In this document: positions 11,487 to 22,671 of the stretch, piece by piece
How the letters are laid out: every line of letters begins with the position of its first letter
Numbering within the stretch: position 1 is the stretch's first letter
NCBI GenBank assembly: GCA_025766275.1
Contig: JAFKAC010000004.1
Coordinates: forward strand, 434,001 to 498,000
Reading direction: 5' to 3'
From: Lactarius indigo
Taxonomy: Eukaryota > Basidiomycota > Agaricomycetes > Russulales > Russulaceae
Length of the DNA stretch: 64,000 nucleotides
Made by a program: the position numbers and the translations under genes
The notes under the pieces: generated by a model
What the model saw: the letters and a program-made list of their open reading frames with translations, nothing else
What the model was told of the DNA's origin: nothing
Database searches by the model: none

Positions 11487-13343
11487 ATGGCAGAGCTCGC
11501 GCGGCTTGATCTGCAGGCCAAGTACCCGACGCTCATCCAAGGCTTCGCCACCGGCTTCGATCTCGGGATCCCAGAAATCTCGCGCACATATATTCCCCCT
11601 AATCACCCTTCTATCAAGAATCTTCTGCCTGTATATAAGCTCATCACGGAACATGAATTCGCGACAGGCCGTTACATCGGGCCCTTCTCACGCGCACAAC
11701 TGGAGGCCAACATCGGCCCTTTTCAGTCCTCCCCCCTATCCTTGGTCCCCAAGACAGCCAAACCCGGAAAATTCCGAGCGGTGCACAATTTCTCGCACCC
11801 CCACAATCCGCTGCCCGGCACGGCCTCCATTAATTCCCGCGTTGAGAGCGACGATTTCCCATGCACCTGGGGTACCTTCGCAGCCGTCGCTCTTCTCATC
11901 TCGCGTCTCCCCCCTGGCTCTCAGGCCTCGGTACGAGACGTCGCGGAGGCCTATAGGACCGTTCCCGCCGCCCCGTCCCAATGGCCCGGTCTCGTCGTCC
12001 GCCTGCAGGCGGAAGACGAGTTCGCGCTCAACACCTGCAACAACTTCGGCCTCACTTCAGCCGGAGGTGTATACGGAAGGGTTGCAGATGCCGGCGCGGA
12101 CATATTCCGCGGGAACGGCATTGGCCCATTGTCAAAATGGGTCGATGACCACATCTTCTTTAGGCTCCCACGCATTCATTTACGCGACTACAATGCGCGG
12201 CGCGTCGAGTGGCACCGCGAAATCCTTGCCCAGGGGGGCCGCATACAGGACGGCAGCCGCCTATGGTACAAAGGCAAAAACCTACCGGATGACTCACCAG
12301 AGGAGTTCGACGAGGACTGCGCCGCTACCCTTCACGACCTGGCCAGCCTCTCCCCGCGCCCCGAATCGGACCGAGAGTTCGCATACGCTGATACCGACAT
12401 CGACGCGCTCTCAGCGCTTCTCGGCATCCAATGGGAAGCCTCCAAGACCGTCCCGTTCGCCTCGGAGGTACCATACCTTGGGCTGCGTTGGGATTTGCGC
12501 ACGCGTACCGTCTATCTCCTCGAAAAGAAGAGGATTAAATATCTCGCGGCCATCGCAGAGTGGGAAGAGAAACGCACCCATAATCTCCTCGAAACCCAGA
12601 GGCTGTACGGCAAGCTGCACCACGCGTCGCTGGTCATCCCGGCGGGGCGCGCATACCTCACCAACATGGAGGCCATGTTGGCCTCATGTAATAACAGTCC
12701 ATTCGTACCTCGCACCCCACCCCGGGACAATCAGAGCGACCTTAAATGGTGGACGCAACGGCTCAGTCAGCCCGAGATCTCCAGACCCATCCCAGGTCCA
12801 AAACCCCTCGTCGATTACGACGCCTACTCGGATGCGAGTTCAGGCTTCGGGGTTGCAATCACAATTGGCCCCAGATGGAGGGCTTGGCGCCTGGCCCCGG
12901 GATGGAAATCTCAGGGACGAGACATCCAGTGGGCGGAGGCGATCGGTTTTGAGCTTCTCATCATCGGGCTATGCGCTTTTTCAAGCAAGGGTGAGCACAT
13001 TAGAGTCTATGGGGACAACCGCGGCGTCGTCGAAGGATGGTGGAAACGATCCAGCGCCAACAAGCCAACAAACTGCGTCTTCCGCCGCATCCTCAAGCTA
13101 TCAGAAGATCGCGATAGAATCATTCACACGAGATACGTTCCGAGCGCACAAAACCCTGCCGATGCCCCCTCAAGGGGTCACTACCCCGCTTCGAGTCTCT
13201 TACTCGGACACATCACTGTCCCTGAGGAGGTTAGACCCTTCCTCGTCGACACCCACCCTGCGCAATCTGACGAGGGAAGCCGTTCTAAGTCGGCTGACCC
13301 AAAAACGTGGCCCCGAGGACTTTCAGCCGAACGCAAGCGCTGA
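11487..13343 (+). CDS. DIRS reverse transcriptase-RNase H
   Basis: This frame contains a DIRS-type reverse transcriptase: the palm motif KWVDDHIFF, preceded by SPLSLVPKTAKPGKFRAVHN and SVRDVAEAYR. It is followed by a region ending in RNase H: DAYSDASSGFG, WAEAIGFELL and VYGDNRGVVEGWW supply the acidic residues, then VPSAQNPADAPSRG. The frame is open from about 10770, overlapping the gag C-terminus in another frame. 11487 is the first ATG after the gag stop (SWMAELARL). Expression may therefore use reinitiation or frameshifting. No lesion was seen. Confidence 0.85.
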   Translation: MAELARLDLQAKYPTLIQGFATGFDLGIPEISRTYIPPNHPSIKNLLPVYKLITEHEFATGRYIGPFSRAQLEANIGPFQSSPLSLVPKTAKPGKFRAVHNFSHPHNPLPGTASINSRVESDDFPCTWGTFAAVALLISRLPPGSQASVRDVAEAYRTVPAAPSQWPGLVVRLQAEDEFALNTCNNFGLTSAGGVYGRVADAGADIFRGNGIGPLSKWVDDHIFFRLPRIHLRDYNARRVEWHREILAQGGRIQDGSRLWYKGKNLPDDSPEEFDEDCAATLHDLASLSPRPESDREFAYADTDIDALSALLGIQWEASKTVPFASEVPYLGLRWDLRTRTVYLLEKKRIKYLAAIAEWEEKRTHNLLETQRLYGKLHHASLVIPAGRAYLTNMEAMLASCNNSPFVPRTPPRDNQSDLKWWTQRLSQPEISRPIPGPKPLVDYDAYSDASSGFGVAITIGPRWRAWRLAPGWKSQGRDIQWAEAIGFELLIIGLCAFSSKGEHIRVYGDNRGVVEGWWKRSSANKPTNCVFRRILKLSEDRDRIIHTRYVPSAQNPADAPSRGHYPASSLLLGHITVPEEVRPFLVDTHPAQSDEGSRSKSADPKTWPRGLSAERKR

Positions 13344-14562
13344 AAACACCAAACGGCAAAAGCCCCTCAACACGAGGCCGCGCCATGTCACCATCCCTCC
13401 CACCGTGACCACGTCTCACAAAAAGCCGGCCCCCTACCCAGCTTCTCTCACCCCTCTCCCCTCTTCACTCCGCCCGCATTGCCTCGCCAAGAATCGCTTG
13501 AGGCTGTGGACCCCCGCCAGCGGCCATTTTTTGCCCCCGGACGCCCCAGTCATCAGCGCAGAGGAGCGAGAACGTGTCAAAAACACAATGGTGCACGCAT
13601 GGGAAGAGGACACGCGCGAGGCTTACGGATCCGGCCTATTGATGTGGCATTGTTTCTGCGATGACAAGGGAGTCCCTGAGCCCGAGAGGGCCCCAGCAGC
13701 TCAGCCCCTGCTCTCGGCCTTCGTGGCCCACATGGCGGCTGCGTATTCGGGCAAAACCATTTCTAACTACCTGAACGGCGTGCGAGCCTGGCATATCCTA
13801 CACAGCATCCCGTGGATACTCGATAAAAACGAAATGGACACCATGCTGCGGGCCGCAAACAAGCTCACACCAAGCACCTCGAAAAGAAAAGCTCGTCGCC
13901 CTTACACTCCCGACTTTATTGCGGCGATTAAGCGAGACCTGGCCATGGATGACCCCCTCGACGCAGCCGTTTTCGCATGCTTGTCCACGTGTTTCTACGC
14001 TTCGGCTAGACTCGGGGAATTCACAGTACGCACTTTGGAGAGCTTTCGCCCCAACACACACATCACTATCCAAAATCTTTCATATGAGCAGGACCGTGGT
14101 GGAAACAAGGTGACCGTCTTGCACCTCCCTTCAACAAAAGCCGCGGGCAGGGACGGAGAGGACGTATACTGGGCGACGCAGACGGGGGAGACGGATCCCT
14201 CGGCGGCCCTGCAAAACCATCTAAGCATAAATCAACCCCCCGAGGCATCACACCTATTCGCGTACCGAGCCAAAAACACGCGTCGCCCCCTCACCAAGTC
14301 AAAATTCCTGGAGAGGATTGGTAAAGCCGCTCGCGCGGCCGGCCTTGAGCCACTGCAAGGGCACGGCATTCGGATTGGCTCGACACTCGAATATCTCCTT
14401 CGAGGCGTCCCTTTCGACGTTATGAAAGCCAAGGGCCGCTGGGCGGGGGACTCCTTTTTACTTTACTTAAGAAAGCATGCGGTTATCATCGCCCCGTATA
14501 TTCAAGACGTCCCGGAGGTGCATGAGGCCTTCATACGTTATGCCATGCCCCCAGTGCGCTAG
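13162..14562 (+). CDS. DIRS tyrosine recombinase
   Basis: This is a phage-integrase-family tyrosine recombinase that would insert the circular cDNA of the element. Catalytic-type motifs are SARLGEFTVR (first Arg, about 14005), GHGIRIGST (His-x-x-Arg, about 14362), GRWAGDSFLLYLRKHA (Trp/His position and the candidate nucleophile Tyr). The N-terminal SAM-like core-binding half is the helical WEEDTREAYGSGLLMWHCFC region. The chosen ATG (13162) makes the frame overlap the RT-RNase H ORF by about 180 nt, an arrangement known for DIRS elements; a later start is possible. The C-terminus is PPVR at 14562. No stop or frameshift was seen. Confidence 0.85.
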   Translation: MPPQGVTTPLRVSYSDTSLSLRRLDPSSSTPTLRNLTREAVLSRLTQKRGPEDFQPNASAENTKRQKPLNTRPRHVTIPPTVTTSHKKPAPYPASLTPLPSSLRPHCLAKNRLRLWTPASGHFLPPDAPVISAEERERVKNTMVHAWEEDTREAYGSGLLMWHCFCDDKGVPEPERAPAAQPLLSAFVAHMAAAYSGKTISNYLNGVRAWHILHSIPWILDKNEMDTMLRAANKLTPSTSKRKARRPYTPDFIAAIKRDLAMDDPLDAAVFACLSTCFYASARLGEFTVRTLESFRPNTHITIQNLSYEQDRGGNKVTVLHLPSTKAAGRDGEDVYWATQTGETDPSAALQNHLSINQPPEASHLFAYRAKNTRRPLTKSKFLERIGKAARAAGLEPLQGHGIRIGSTLEYLLRGVPFDVMKAKGRWAGDSFLLYLRKHAVIIAPYIQDVPEVHEAFIRYAMPPVR

Positions 14563-15479
14563 AGGCGGATCCTCGCATCACAAATATCGTATACAGGGTA
14601 AGCAATGCCATGCCATCTCTTCCTAAACAGGGGGTACCGAGTCTCACTCGCCGCATCATCGATTCCTAACAGATTGGGTGTCGCGACCTCGCCTCGGCCA
14701 CCGGTGCTCATTTTCGATCGTGAAGCGCTTCGCGCTTTCGCCCATCCTCTATGCACCTGCCTCCCAGATATATTAGATACCCCTTCGATGTTTCATAAAC
14801 CGAATAAACAATCGCACACCCTTTTCCCTTCGCCAGCGTTCCGTGTCGCGTGCTATTCACCCCTCCTTCTCTCACCAGTTACCCACGAGTGACCACGGAA
14901 CCCACACCAAAACGAGAGCCAAGTAGCGTCTCGCAAAGATGGACGCCTGGGAAGCGCTGGTGACTGCTTGCCAGTGGTTCGCTGGCCTGGAGTGGCACTG
15001 GACTTGCCGGATTCGGCCCGGGATCATAGACGCTCAAAGTGCCTATTGACACAAATATTTAATATTCGTAGATTGAGGAAAGAAAAGAATTTGATAATTG
15101 CATCAGTCATGAGGATTTTTGTATCGACGAAGAAATCCTCCTCGGGCTCACAAGCTCAGCTTGCAGGCTCAGCACAGTTACCGTAACGCTCCTCTCCCCG
15201 GCGTAGGAACCTTGATCATGTTCACTCAACGAAAATTTGGTGCGCTGGCCTGATAACTTCTCGGACCAGCTTCCGAATTCCAAATTGCAAGCTTGAAGTT
15301 CAAGTTCAAGCTTCCCAACAGATCGACATGTAGCTTCGACCTTGGCTTCGACGAGCTTAGGGTCGTAGCAGTTGGCCAGGTATGTGGTTGAGCTCAGACC
15401 CATACTTGTCTCTCCGGGTCTCTCAGGATTCATTGGAACACTGAACAGGGACCTGCCATGTCTCACGTTGTGCATGGAT
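14563..15479. other. DIRS 3' region and intergenic DNA, no gene
   Basis: No convincing coding frame. The left part probably contains the DIRS 3' terminal region. A short alternating direct repeat occurs near 15285-15315 (GCTTGAAGTTCAAGTTCAAG). Nothing else was recognised. Confidence 0.4.
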
Positions 15480-17780
15480 GCCTTGCACAAGTGATTTTTG
15501 TATTGAGAGTTGCACGTCGATCTTTGGTACCCGTGATAAGTCGCACGACGGTCAGGATTACGTGAACATTCTGTTCGAGAGCGCCCGACTGCGATCAGCA
15601 GGTTTTGATGCCTTAAACTTAAGTTCGGTCCTTTGTAATACGAAGGACAGTCACTACGAAGGGCTCTATTTTATTTCTTACTCGGCGTCGACATATTATT
15701 ATTTCTACATTTTATCAATTGTCCCTGCTGTGCTGGATATTGGCTATTTGCTAGGCTATCTGGCACAGACACATTGCTTCGAAGTGCGTTTCACACGTAC
15801 CCCACGCGTCGCCCCCCTCCACCCTACTAACTTCTACGTACCATGCGGCCTGGTTGCCCTCCCATGCCAAGACGATCGCGCGTGCGGATTCCAGCGCTCG
15901 ACCCGCAGCATGTGCAGGCCAAGACTCAAGATATCGCATGCCTTCTCGCCATTCTCCTCTATCAAGGCACACACACACCGCGAAACACTTCGAGCTCGGG
16001 CAGCGCCACTAAAGCACCTCGACCCACTCTCCGTCAGCGCAATGCAGATAGATGCGCGTGTTAGTGAGAGGGGACGTACCAGGTGCACTGGTAGAGCTGT
16101 AACTGGCGAGTACTCGTGCCTGAAGTCCAGCTCAGGCGTGCGCAGCTAACGCAGGCACGGGAATAGCCACACGGCGCGCGAGACCACCGCGGTACTCTCG
16201 AATGACGCAACCTCGACACGGCTCCGCGCCTCCCAGTGCATGTACTTCGGTGCCTCGAGCATGGCCGCGTCCACGCATACGTTCTCGAGTGCGTCTAGAG
16301 CAGATCCGCTCCACAGGGGCGCGTGACCCGCCGCGCCGGGACTTCCTGGAGATTCCTCCACGTGCAACATGCGGAGCGCCAGTAGAGCGCCAGGGGACAG
16401 TGAGCCATGTCGAGATGCTTCCACGAGGGGTGCTGGAGCGTCAACGTGCGCTCGAAAAACTTGGCAAGGGCGCGCGCGTTGGACGGCGCCGTTTGGGGCG
16501 CGAGAATGTCGAAAGCAAGTGCTCGTAGATGCGGGAGCACACATCGTCCATTAGAGCGTGCAGATCGAATGGCAAATTGCGCACCGCAAGCGTGAGGCTC
16601 TAGCGTGGGGGAGACATCAGTTGAGAGGAAGAGAGCTGTCTGGGAGAAAAGTACCTCTAGAGAAGGTGAGTTACGCAAGACGCGCGGAAACTGGACGGCG
16701 CTCGGCGAGCGCCGGAGGAATGCGGCGTGCTTCACACTCAGAGATGTAAGGTTCGAGACCGACTATAACTACACATTTCTGGGTGTGGGCGTCAGCGTCG
16801 ACACAACCAAATCTAGTCACTCGACCAACCGGGTACAACTGCACATCGGCCGTGAATTTCATTGGGGGTACGGGCACGTCGTGCGGCGGCTGGGGATACT
16901 CGAGGTGTTCCAAGGAGTCGTCGGTACCCACAACAGCCACCCAGAAGTTCATCTCAGAAGCACGGCACTCTGGTGCACGCCTGTGTCATAAGGACCCGGA
17001 GAAGATCAGCATGCGTGGGTTGAATGCCGTTGCCTCCAGTCTTGGCATTCGACCCGCCACCATGTGCTTTCCACATCCTGCGCCTGGGCTTCACAGGTGT
17101 CTTAGCGGATGAAGGGCGATACTTGGTGAGTGCTCTGAGAGGAAGCACCCTCCTTCTGACTGATTGAAAAAGACGAGACAGTGCACACTAGCCGCGCGGT
17201 CCAGGCGTACGGCAATGGACGCCCAGAGGGCTCGTCCGCGCTCACTGTGGACGCGGATAGTACAGTACGTGGCATGTACGGGCATTACCATGTGTGCGGG
17301 GACATGACATATCAATTCCAGGGAAACGAGGTCGCAGTGTGTTGGGACGAATGACACGATTAAATCTTTACGGGAAGTTGTAAGAGCGAATGCGACCTAA
17401 ATGTGACTGACTCACCATTGGAGAGAGGTGGAACAACACCGCTGGATGATGGCCTACAGGGCGTGAACAGGGACGAGCGATAGGTGAGACGCAGGCTTGT
17501 ATATGTGTATTGGGGTGATGTCAATTGAGAATATACTGTGACTCGGAGAGCGAGTGGGAGTCGGAACCGTGTCTCTAGAGACGCCGCACTGATGCCGCCG
17601 GCGCTTCAGTTACTATACGGTATCATAAAGGCCGGGCGAGCGGTTGCCTAGTGCTGTGTATGAGGTAGAAAGTCGCAGACGCGTGGCTTCTACGCAGCTC
17701 CGTCTGTCTGCTGTCATCGCCTTAGCTCCCGTCTGGCAGCGCATTGCCGCATTGATCGCAATCATTGGTACCAGGAAACA
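15480..17780. repeat. Segmental duplication, left copy
   Basis: This aligns by eye, with gaps and many substitutions, to 20340-22740 in the same orientation. Anchors are TTTGTAATACGAAG (15631 and 20481), CTTCTACGTACCATGCG (15832 and 20671), the LRR-like remnants, and CGGTTGCCTAGT and CGCATTGATCGCAA near the right ends. The two copies flank the wax-synthase-like gene. Confidence 0.7.
15834..16749 (-). pseudogene. LRR/F-box-type gene remnant, copy 1
   Basis: On the minus strand, two frames together give a leucine-rich product: LPHLRALAFDIL, then a shift near 16390-16420, then LHVEESPGSP, LDALENVCVDA, VEVASFEST and AVWLFPCLR. The same string of motifs recurs at 20808-21560 and 30146-30815. The pattern of short Leu-rich segments resembles the C-terminal half of mushroom F-box proteins, but no F-box is visible. 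The frame is broken, so I call it a pseudogene. Confidence 0.5.
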
Positions 17781-18019
17781 GCTACATGAAACAGTTGAAG
17801 AAGGAAAGTCCTTTGCTTAGGAAGACTCGAGGTTTTCATGAACCACTCATACTGTAGTTCAGACTGATTCGCGGTCACGATTCAATTAGTTTTTCGTAGC
17901 CTACTGTAATAGGTGTCATAAAATGTCCGGGATAGCGTATTTGTAGCATGAAGTGGTAAACAAAGATTAAATAACGTTAAGATGTACAAAGATAGATGTA
18001 GTCGAGTCGCCGCGCGTCT
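17100..18019. other. Non-coding stretch downstream of the wax-synthase-like gene
   Basis: No supportable gene. The left two thirds are the tail of the duplicated segment. The last 200 bp, next to the stop at 18020, should contain the 3' UTR and polyadenylation signal of the minus-strand gene; no single signal can be fixed. Confidence 0.4.
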
Positions 18020-19309
18020 CTAAGCAGTCCTCACCCTTGCCACGATGGTCAGAATGCCATCAACGATAACCTTCCCAATTCGCATCTGCTTTGGAACAAA
18101 GTCGTTGGCGATCATCCCACGACGCACAAACGCGTCGACCATCCCCGATCCCCACGCCAGGTGCAAAAACGACGCCCAGAGCTTCCCAAAGAAGCCCGTC
18201 ACCGGCTTGCCGGTCCACTCTTTCCATTTGCGCTCGCCGATGGTGGCGATGCCGAGCGTGATGAAAAACCCGCCCGCGTGGATCCATTCCGTGCCGCGCC
18301 CGAGGCCCCAGAGCATCAGGACGTGCATGGTGGCCGAGACGATGTAAGCGCCCATGACAGAGCCGTACCACCCGGCGACCTTCTTGCCGGGCCGCGCGCC
18401 AAACACGACGAAGGTATGGCGGAAGAACTGGTGCCAGCGCTTGCCCCAGAACTCGGTCACGGACATAGCCAGCCACGGGCGATTCGAGATGCGGGGCCAC
18501 TGCGTCAACGATTGGCCAAACACGATCTGGCCGGTCAGCGCACAGGACTGGTACAGGATGTCGACGGAGGAGTAGATGATGACCTGACTGCAGATCGAGA
18601 CGGACAGCACACGGAGGGAGTGTGGGAGCGGGTCGAGTGTATAATCGAAGATGGTGTCGCCCTCGAGGCGGTAAGCGGTCGGAATGATAAGCGTTGCAAC
18701 GTAGTGGGCGGCGTCGAGCGACGCGATCTTGACCAGGAGCTTGAAAAACTGGTGGGGGATCGACAATGGCGGGTTGGGATCTACGTAGAAAGGCTCGGAT
18801 GACCAGGCCCAGCCGAGGCCGCGGAAATTGAAGAGGAGGTCGACTCCATCAACAAGGACATTGGCGATGGTCAACGGTCGTTCCTTGCGTGAATTTGTTT
18901 CCAAATCCAAGGGCAACTCGTATCGCCTGAGGGGCTTATCGATGATGAGCGCCCACTCGAAACACCTGAGTCCTATGGCCCACAGAACAAGCTGATCCGA
19001 GGTCTTTAGACACGAATACAATTCTGACAAGCGGACACTCACCACGAATATAACGTTGAGAAAACTAACACGCAAGGCGTTAGAAAGTCCAAACATGCTT
19101 GCCAAATACTGGGAAAGATCAAGTGTTACGGCCGAGTTCCACACCAGCCACTCAGTGACTGGGAGCAAAGCAACGCGGAGCCAAAAAGTTCCAGGAAGCA
19201 TGGCCATTACGGCGTGTGCATAGTAGCATAAAATGATGGGAGCTATGTCAGCCAGCGTAAGTTCTTTACGATAGTTTATACTAGGTATCAACGCGTATAG
19301 TTGGTCCAT
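18020..19309 (-). CDS. Wax-synthase-like membrane O-acyltransferase
   Basis: The 429-codon frame begins MDQLYALIPSINYRKEL and has about seven or eight hydrophobic segments typical of an integral membrane protein of the ER. The wax synthase/MBOAT_2 signature is present: FNFRGLGWAW, SVTEFWGKRWHQFFRHTF, and a conserved His in SATMHVLMLWGLGRG. Members transfer an acyl group, from acyl-CoA, to an alcohol; in mushrooms they occur with terpenoid pathways and as stand-alone lipid genes. No terpene synthase or P450 lies nearby, so the substrate is unknown. An in-frame 51-nt segment with GTGAGT...ATCAG ends (18992-19042) is probably an intron that does not break the frame; removing it deletes 17 residues. 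It is the only single-copy, intact metabolic gene in the window. Confidence 0.85.
   Translation of the reverse strand: MDQLYALIPSINYRKELTLADIAPIILCYYAHAVMAMLPGTFWLRVALLPVTEWLVWNSAVTLDLSQYLASMFGLSNALRVSFLNVIFVVSVRLSELYSCLKTSDQLVLWAIGLRCFEWALIIDKPLRRYELPLDLETNSRKERPLTIANVLVDGVDLLFNFRGLGWAWSSEPFYVDPNPPLSIPHQFFKLLVKIASLDAAHYVATLIIPTAYRLEGDTIFDYTLDPLPHSLRVLSVSICSQVIIYSSVDILYQSCALTGQIVFGQSLTQWPRISNRPWLAMSVTEFWGKRWHQFFRHTFVVFGARPGKKVAGWYGSVMGAYIVSATMHVLMLWGLGRGTEWIHAGGFFITLGIATIGERKWKEWTGKPVTGFFGKLWASFLHLAWGSGMVDAFVRRGMIANDFVPKQMRIGKVIVDGILTIVARVRTA
18992..19042 (-). other. Probable in-frame intron of the wax-synthase-like gene
   Basis: In gene orientation it starts GTGAGTGTCC and ends GGATCAG. Its length of 51 nt (3n) and lack of stops mean retention would be silent in the frame. 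The encoded 17 residues (hydrophilic, VSVRLSELYSC...) interrupt a hydrophobic segment, which favours splicing. Confidence 0.6.
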
Positions 19310-20339
19310 TTGGATGACGAGGTCTGTCCTCCTTGTGAAAGGACTGAAAGATATGTGACGGTAGTTCTGTTGTAGTTAGTGTTGTTGTGTGGCCAAGGCC
19401 AGACGGTGGAACAGGCCTTGCTGGTGTGCGGTGTCTAGAGTAGCCCGGGGTGATTGGGTATAAGCAGGACTTTGTTGATTGGGTATTTATTGAGTTCGTT
19501 GAACTGGCCCAGCCCAACCCCCATCCCTAGAACACTGCAATTGCAGGGGAAAGGGGGTGGCAGGACTGGATGTTTTGACATGACGTCGGAATTCTTTTTG
19601 GCAGATTGTGGCCCAAGGGGGGGCCGGGATTCTTAAAATTGCACGGGGTCGGTAAATCTTTTTAAGGGGCTGGGCGGCCTGGGCCATACCACCCCCCCGC
19701 CCCCAAAAAGGAAATTTAATGCCAAATATGGAACTTTCCTAGAAAACATTGACAAAAAATATATGCAGTATACATCCGGTCCGTAGCCGGCTCTGGCTCT
19801 GGTGTTGGTGACAGGCGGTCACATCCGAGTCAGCGGGGTGTCACCACCACAGGACCCGGAATACACGCACACCCAAGCCTTCCTTGGCACCCTTAATACA
19901 CTTGTATGTTTCACGCCATTTTCCATTTCAGTCGTTAGCATCCTTAGGATGCTTTGCACATGTCACAGGTTTTCGACTCGCCCCCTCACATTTCCCAGTG
20001 TGCCGCACCCACGTGCGGCCTTAGTGACCCAAGCATGACGTGTCGCCGACCACTGCGGCCACCTCTGCAAACTTTCGTGTCATGCAGAAGCATGCACGGC
20101 TATTTGCGATCGGCTGTGACCTACCTACGACACCTCCCATTCGGCTGGGCACCTTCAGTGCCCTGGCACTTCCCCCCCCCTTCCAAATATGGTATGTCTA
20201 AATAACGTGTACATAGATGGTCCTCCTGTGCCTGGTGTGCTTGTACTACCGTGATACTGTCTCTCACCATTATTTCACTGAAATCATCTCTGCATCACCT
20301 TAAATGAGTCAAATCGCCAATGAATGCTTCCAGGGATCT
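19310..20339. other. Intergenic: promoter side of the wax-synthase-like gene
   Basis: No gene supported. About 19310-19500 should be the promoter. Poly-G/poly-C runs (about 19687-19706 and 20170-20182) are low complexity. The rest shows nothing recognisable. Confidence 0.4.
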
Positions 20340-20807
20340 CCTTTCCACCCACTCTGGTTCTTTCGTACCCGTAATTTGGTACCCGTGATACATGGCGAGA
20401 ATTGGCGAACGATCAATTCGAGAACATCCGACTAGCGGCCAGCAGTTTTGACGCTTTAAGCCTTCCTTTGAGTTCGCTCCTTTGTAATACGAAGAACAGC
20501 CATTATGAAGGGCTCTATCCTATTTCTTACTTGGCGACGTATTATTATTACTACAATATATGAGTTTCCCTGCTGTGCTAGATATTGACTATCTCCCATG
20601 GCAGACACATTGTTTCGAAGAGGGTTTCCCAGGTACCCCAAGCGGAACCTCTGTCCTACCTACTAACTTCTTCTACGTACCATGCGATCTAGTTGCCCTC
20701 CCATGCCAAGGCGATCGCGCGTGCGGGATCGAGGTCCCAGTGCTCGACCTGTAGCATGTGTGGGTCCAGACTCATACTCGCTCGTCATCCTCCTCTATCA
20801 AGGTGCC

Positions 20808-21560
20808 CTAAGATCGGGGGAAGATAGACACGCCGCGGAACACCTCCAGCTTGGGCTGCGCCGCTAGCACCTCGACCCACTCGGCGTCAGCACAACGCGG
20901 ATAGACACGCGTATTGGTGCGAGGGGACGTACCAGGCACACTGCGGCGGACGTGACGGGTGAGTGCAAGTGCCTGTAGCCGAGCGCAGGCAACGTAGGCA
21001 TGGGAACAACCGCACAGCGTGCACGTGCACCACGGTGCTCTCGAATGGCGCAACCTTGACACAGCGCCGCGCCTTCTGGCCTCGAGTGCGGCCGCGTCCA
21101 CGGATACGTTCCCGAGAGCGTCTAGAGCAGCACCGCTCCGCAGGAGCGCATTGCCCACCCAGCTGGGACTTCCTGGAGATTCCTCCACGTGCAGCGAGCA
21201 GAGCACTGGCAGTGCCCCGGGGGACAGGTCGTCCAGGTCGAGAAATTTCCATGCGGCGTGCTGCGGTGCCAGCTTGCGCTCGAGTAGCATGGTAAGTGCA
21301 CACACATTGGACAGCGTTTCAAGCGTGAGGATGTCGACTCATAGGTGCGGGAAGCATACACATTGTGCAGGAGAGCATACAAGTCGAAAGATGAGTCGTG
21401 CATCGCGAGCGTGAGGCTCAGGTGTACTTGCGTGGCATGGAGATACTAGCTGAGAGGGATAGAAGAGTTGTGGGGAGAGACCTCTAGAGAGGGTGAGTCG
21501 TACAAGATGCAAGAGAACTGGGTGATGCTCGGAGGGTACCAGAGGGACGTAGCATGCTTC
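20808..21560 (-). pseudogene. LRR/F-box-type gene remnant, copy 2
   Basis: Minus-strand pieces in at least two frames match copy 1 and copy 3: LHVEESPGSPSWVG, LDALGNVSVDAAALEA, and PKLEVFRGV near the left end. Frameshifts near 21060-21110 and 21290 separate the pieces. The left end (about 20810-20890) matches the end of copy 3 (about 30150-30230). Function unassigned. Confidence 0.5.
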
Positions 21561-22621
21561 CTGCTCAGGGACTATGGCTCGAGACCGGCCATAACTGCGA
21601 ATTGTCAACGTCGGCGCGGCCAAACTCGGCCAGAGACGAACCCGATGCAGTCTCACCTCAGCCACGTAACTTGTTGGTGATTTGCAACGTGGACACGTCG
21701 CGCAGAGGCTGGCATACTCGAGGCACTTCAAGAGGCCGTAAGGACACGCGACTGCCGCCCAGAACCGTATCGAGGCAGCTCGTCGCCATACCAGACCTCT
21801 TAAGTGGAATGTATTCGATCAGAGGAAGTAAGACGAAGGCCGGATCGTTGCAAAAGGACAAATTTATCAACTTTGGGGAGGTAGATCGTGCGTTCTGATG
21901 TTTCTCCCATTCCCGCCATTCTTTCTCCCCGCCATTCCACCGTTGTGGGTTCCACTTTCAGCCGCAGCCCGAGTGAACCTGATGCTCAATTCAATGAATG
22001 GATCACATCGAAGCAATCTCCGAGTCTGGGGCCTGTACAAGTGTTCTTGATAGCCGGGCTCAGGTCAGCGGGCGCTGAGCCCGCCATCACCTAGATCAGG
22101 CAAGCAAGATGACATAGCAGATCGGGGAGGTCCTTTGGGGAAAGAACTAGATGGCCAGAGGTGCGTTGTCCTGAGCTGCAGTATCCTATAGCATCCGTCC
22201 TTCCTATCCCGTGAACCCTCGCCTCTCACTCCCCCCTTTCCCTTCGCCAACTCGATTCCGAGGAGCATGTTGTCCGATTCTCCGTCCAATATGCCATCGC
22301 TACATTCGCACATGCCACCTCAGCTTTTGTCACAATGGTCATAATATTACTGTCATTGACTGCTCAGAGCTCACCAAGGCACTAGGAGATGGTGCGGCTA
22401 TGGATCGGGGGTGTGTCGAGGACCCGAGGTCGATAAGGTGCGGAGAGGAACCAATATGTAGGAAATTAAGGTAGAGTGTATAGGAAGGTCAGCTGTGGTT
22501 GCTCTTGTTGCTGCACTACCTCAGCCAACACGGCTGCCAACGAATCAGCTACTATACAAAAAAAACCAGTTGAAGTGAAAGGCACACGGTTGCCTAGTAG
22601 TACTGTATAAGGAGGTAAAAT

Positions 22622-22671
22622 GACCCAGGTTCACGTCGTCTCCGTGACGGAGACGACGGCGTAGCTGGGTC
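22622..22671. other. Perfect inverted repeat / cruciform
   Basis: CGTCGTCTCCGT (22634-22645) and ACGGAGACGACG (22647-22658) are exact reverse complements with one base between. An outer 7-bp pair GACCCAG/CTGGGTC (22622-22628, 22665-22671) extends the structure with small bulges. It is not a recognised promoter or terminator here. Confidence 0.75.

Larger units (their letters stand above)
9703..14562 (+). mobile_element. DIRS-type retrotransposon (tyrosine recombinase retroelement)
   Basis: Three overlapping frames in the order gag, RT-RNase H, tyrosine recombinase define a DIRS-like element. There is no DDE integrase and no LTR pair was recognised. All three frames are long and open, so the coding part looks intact. 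The stated limits are those of the coding region only; the split or inverted terminal repeats typical of the order were not resolved. It lies between the NLR1 promoter and the duplicated LRR segment. Confidence 0.85.
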
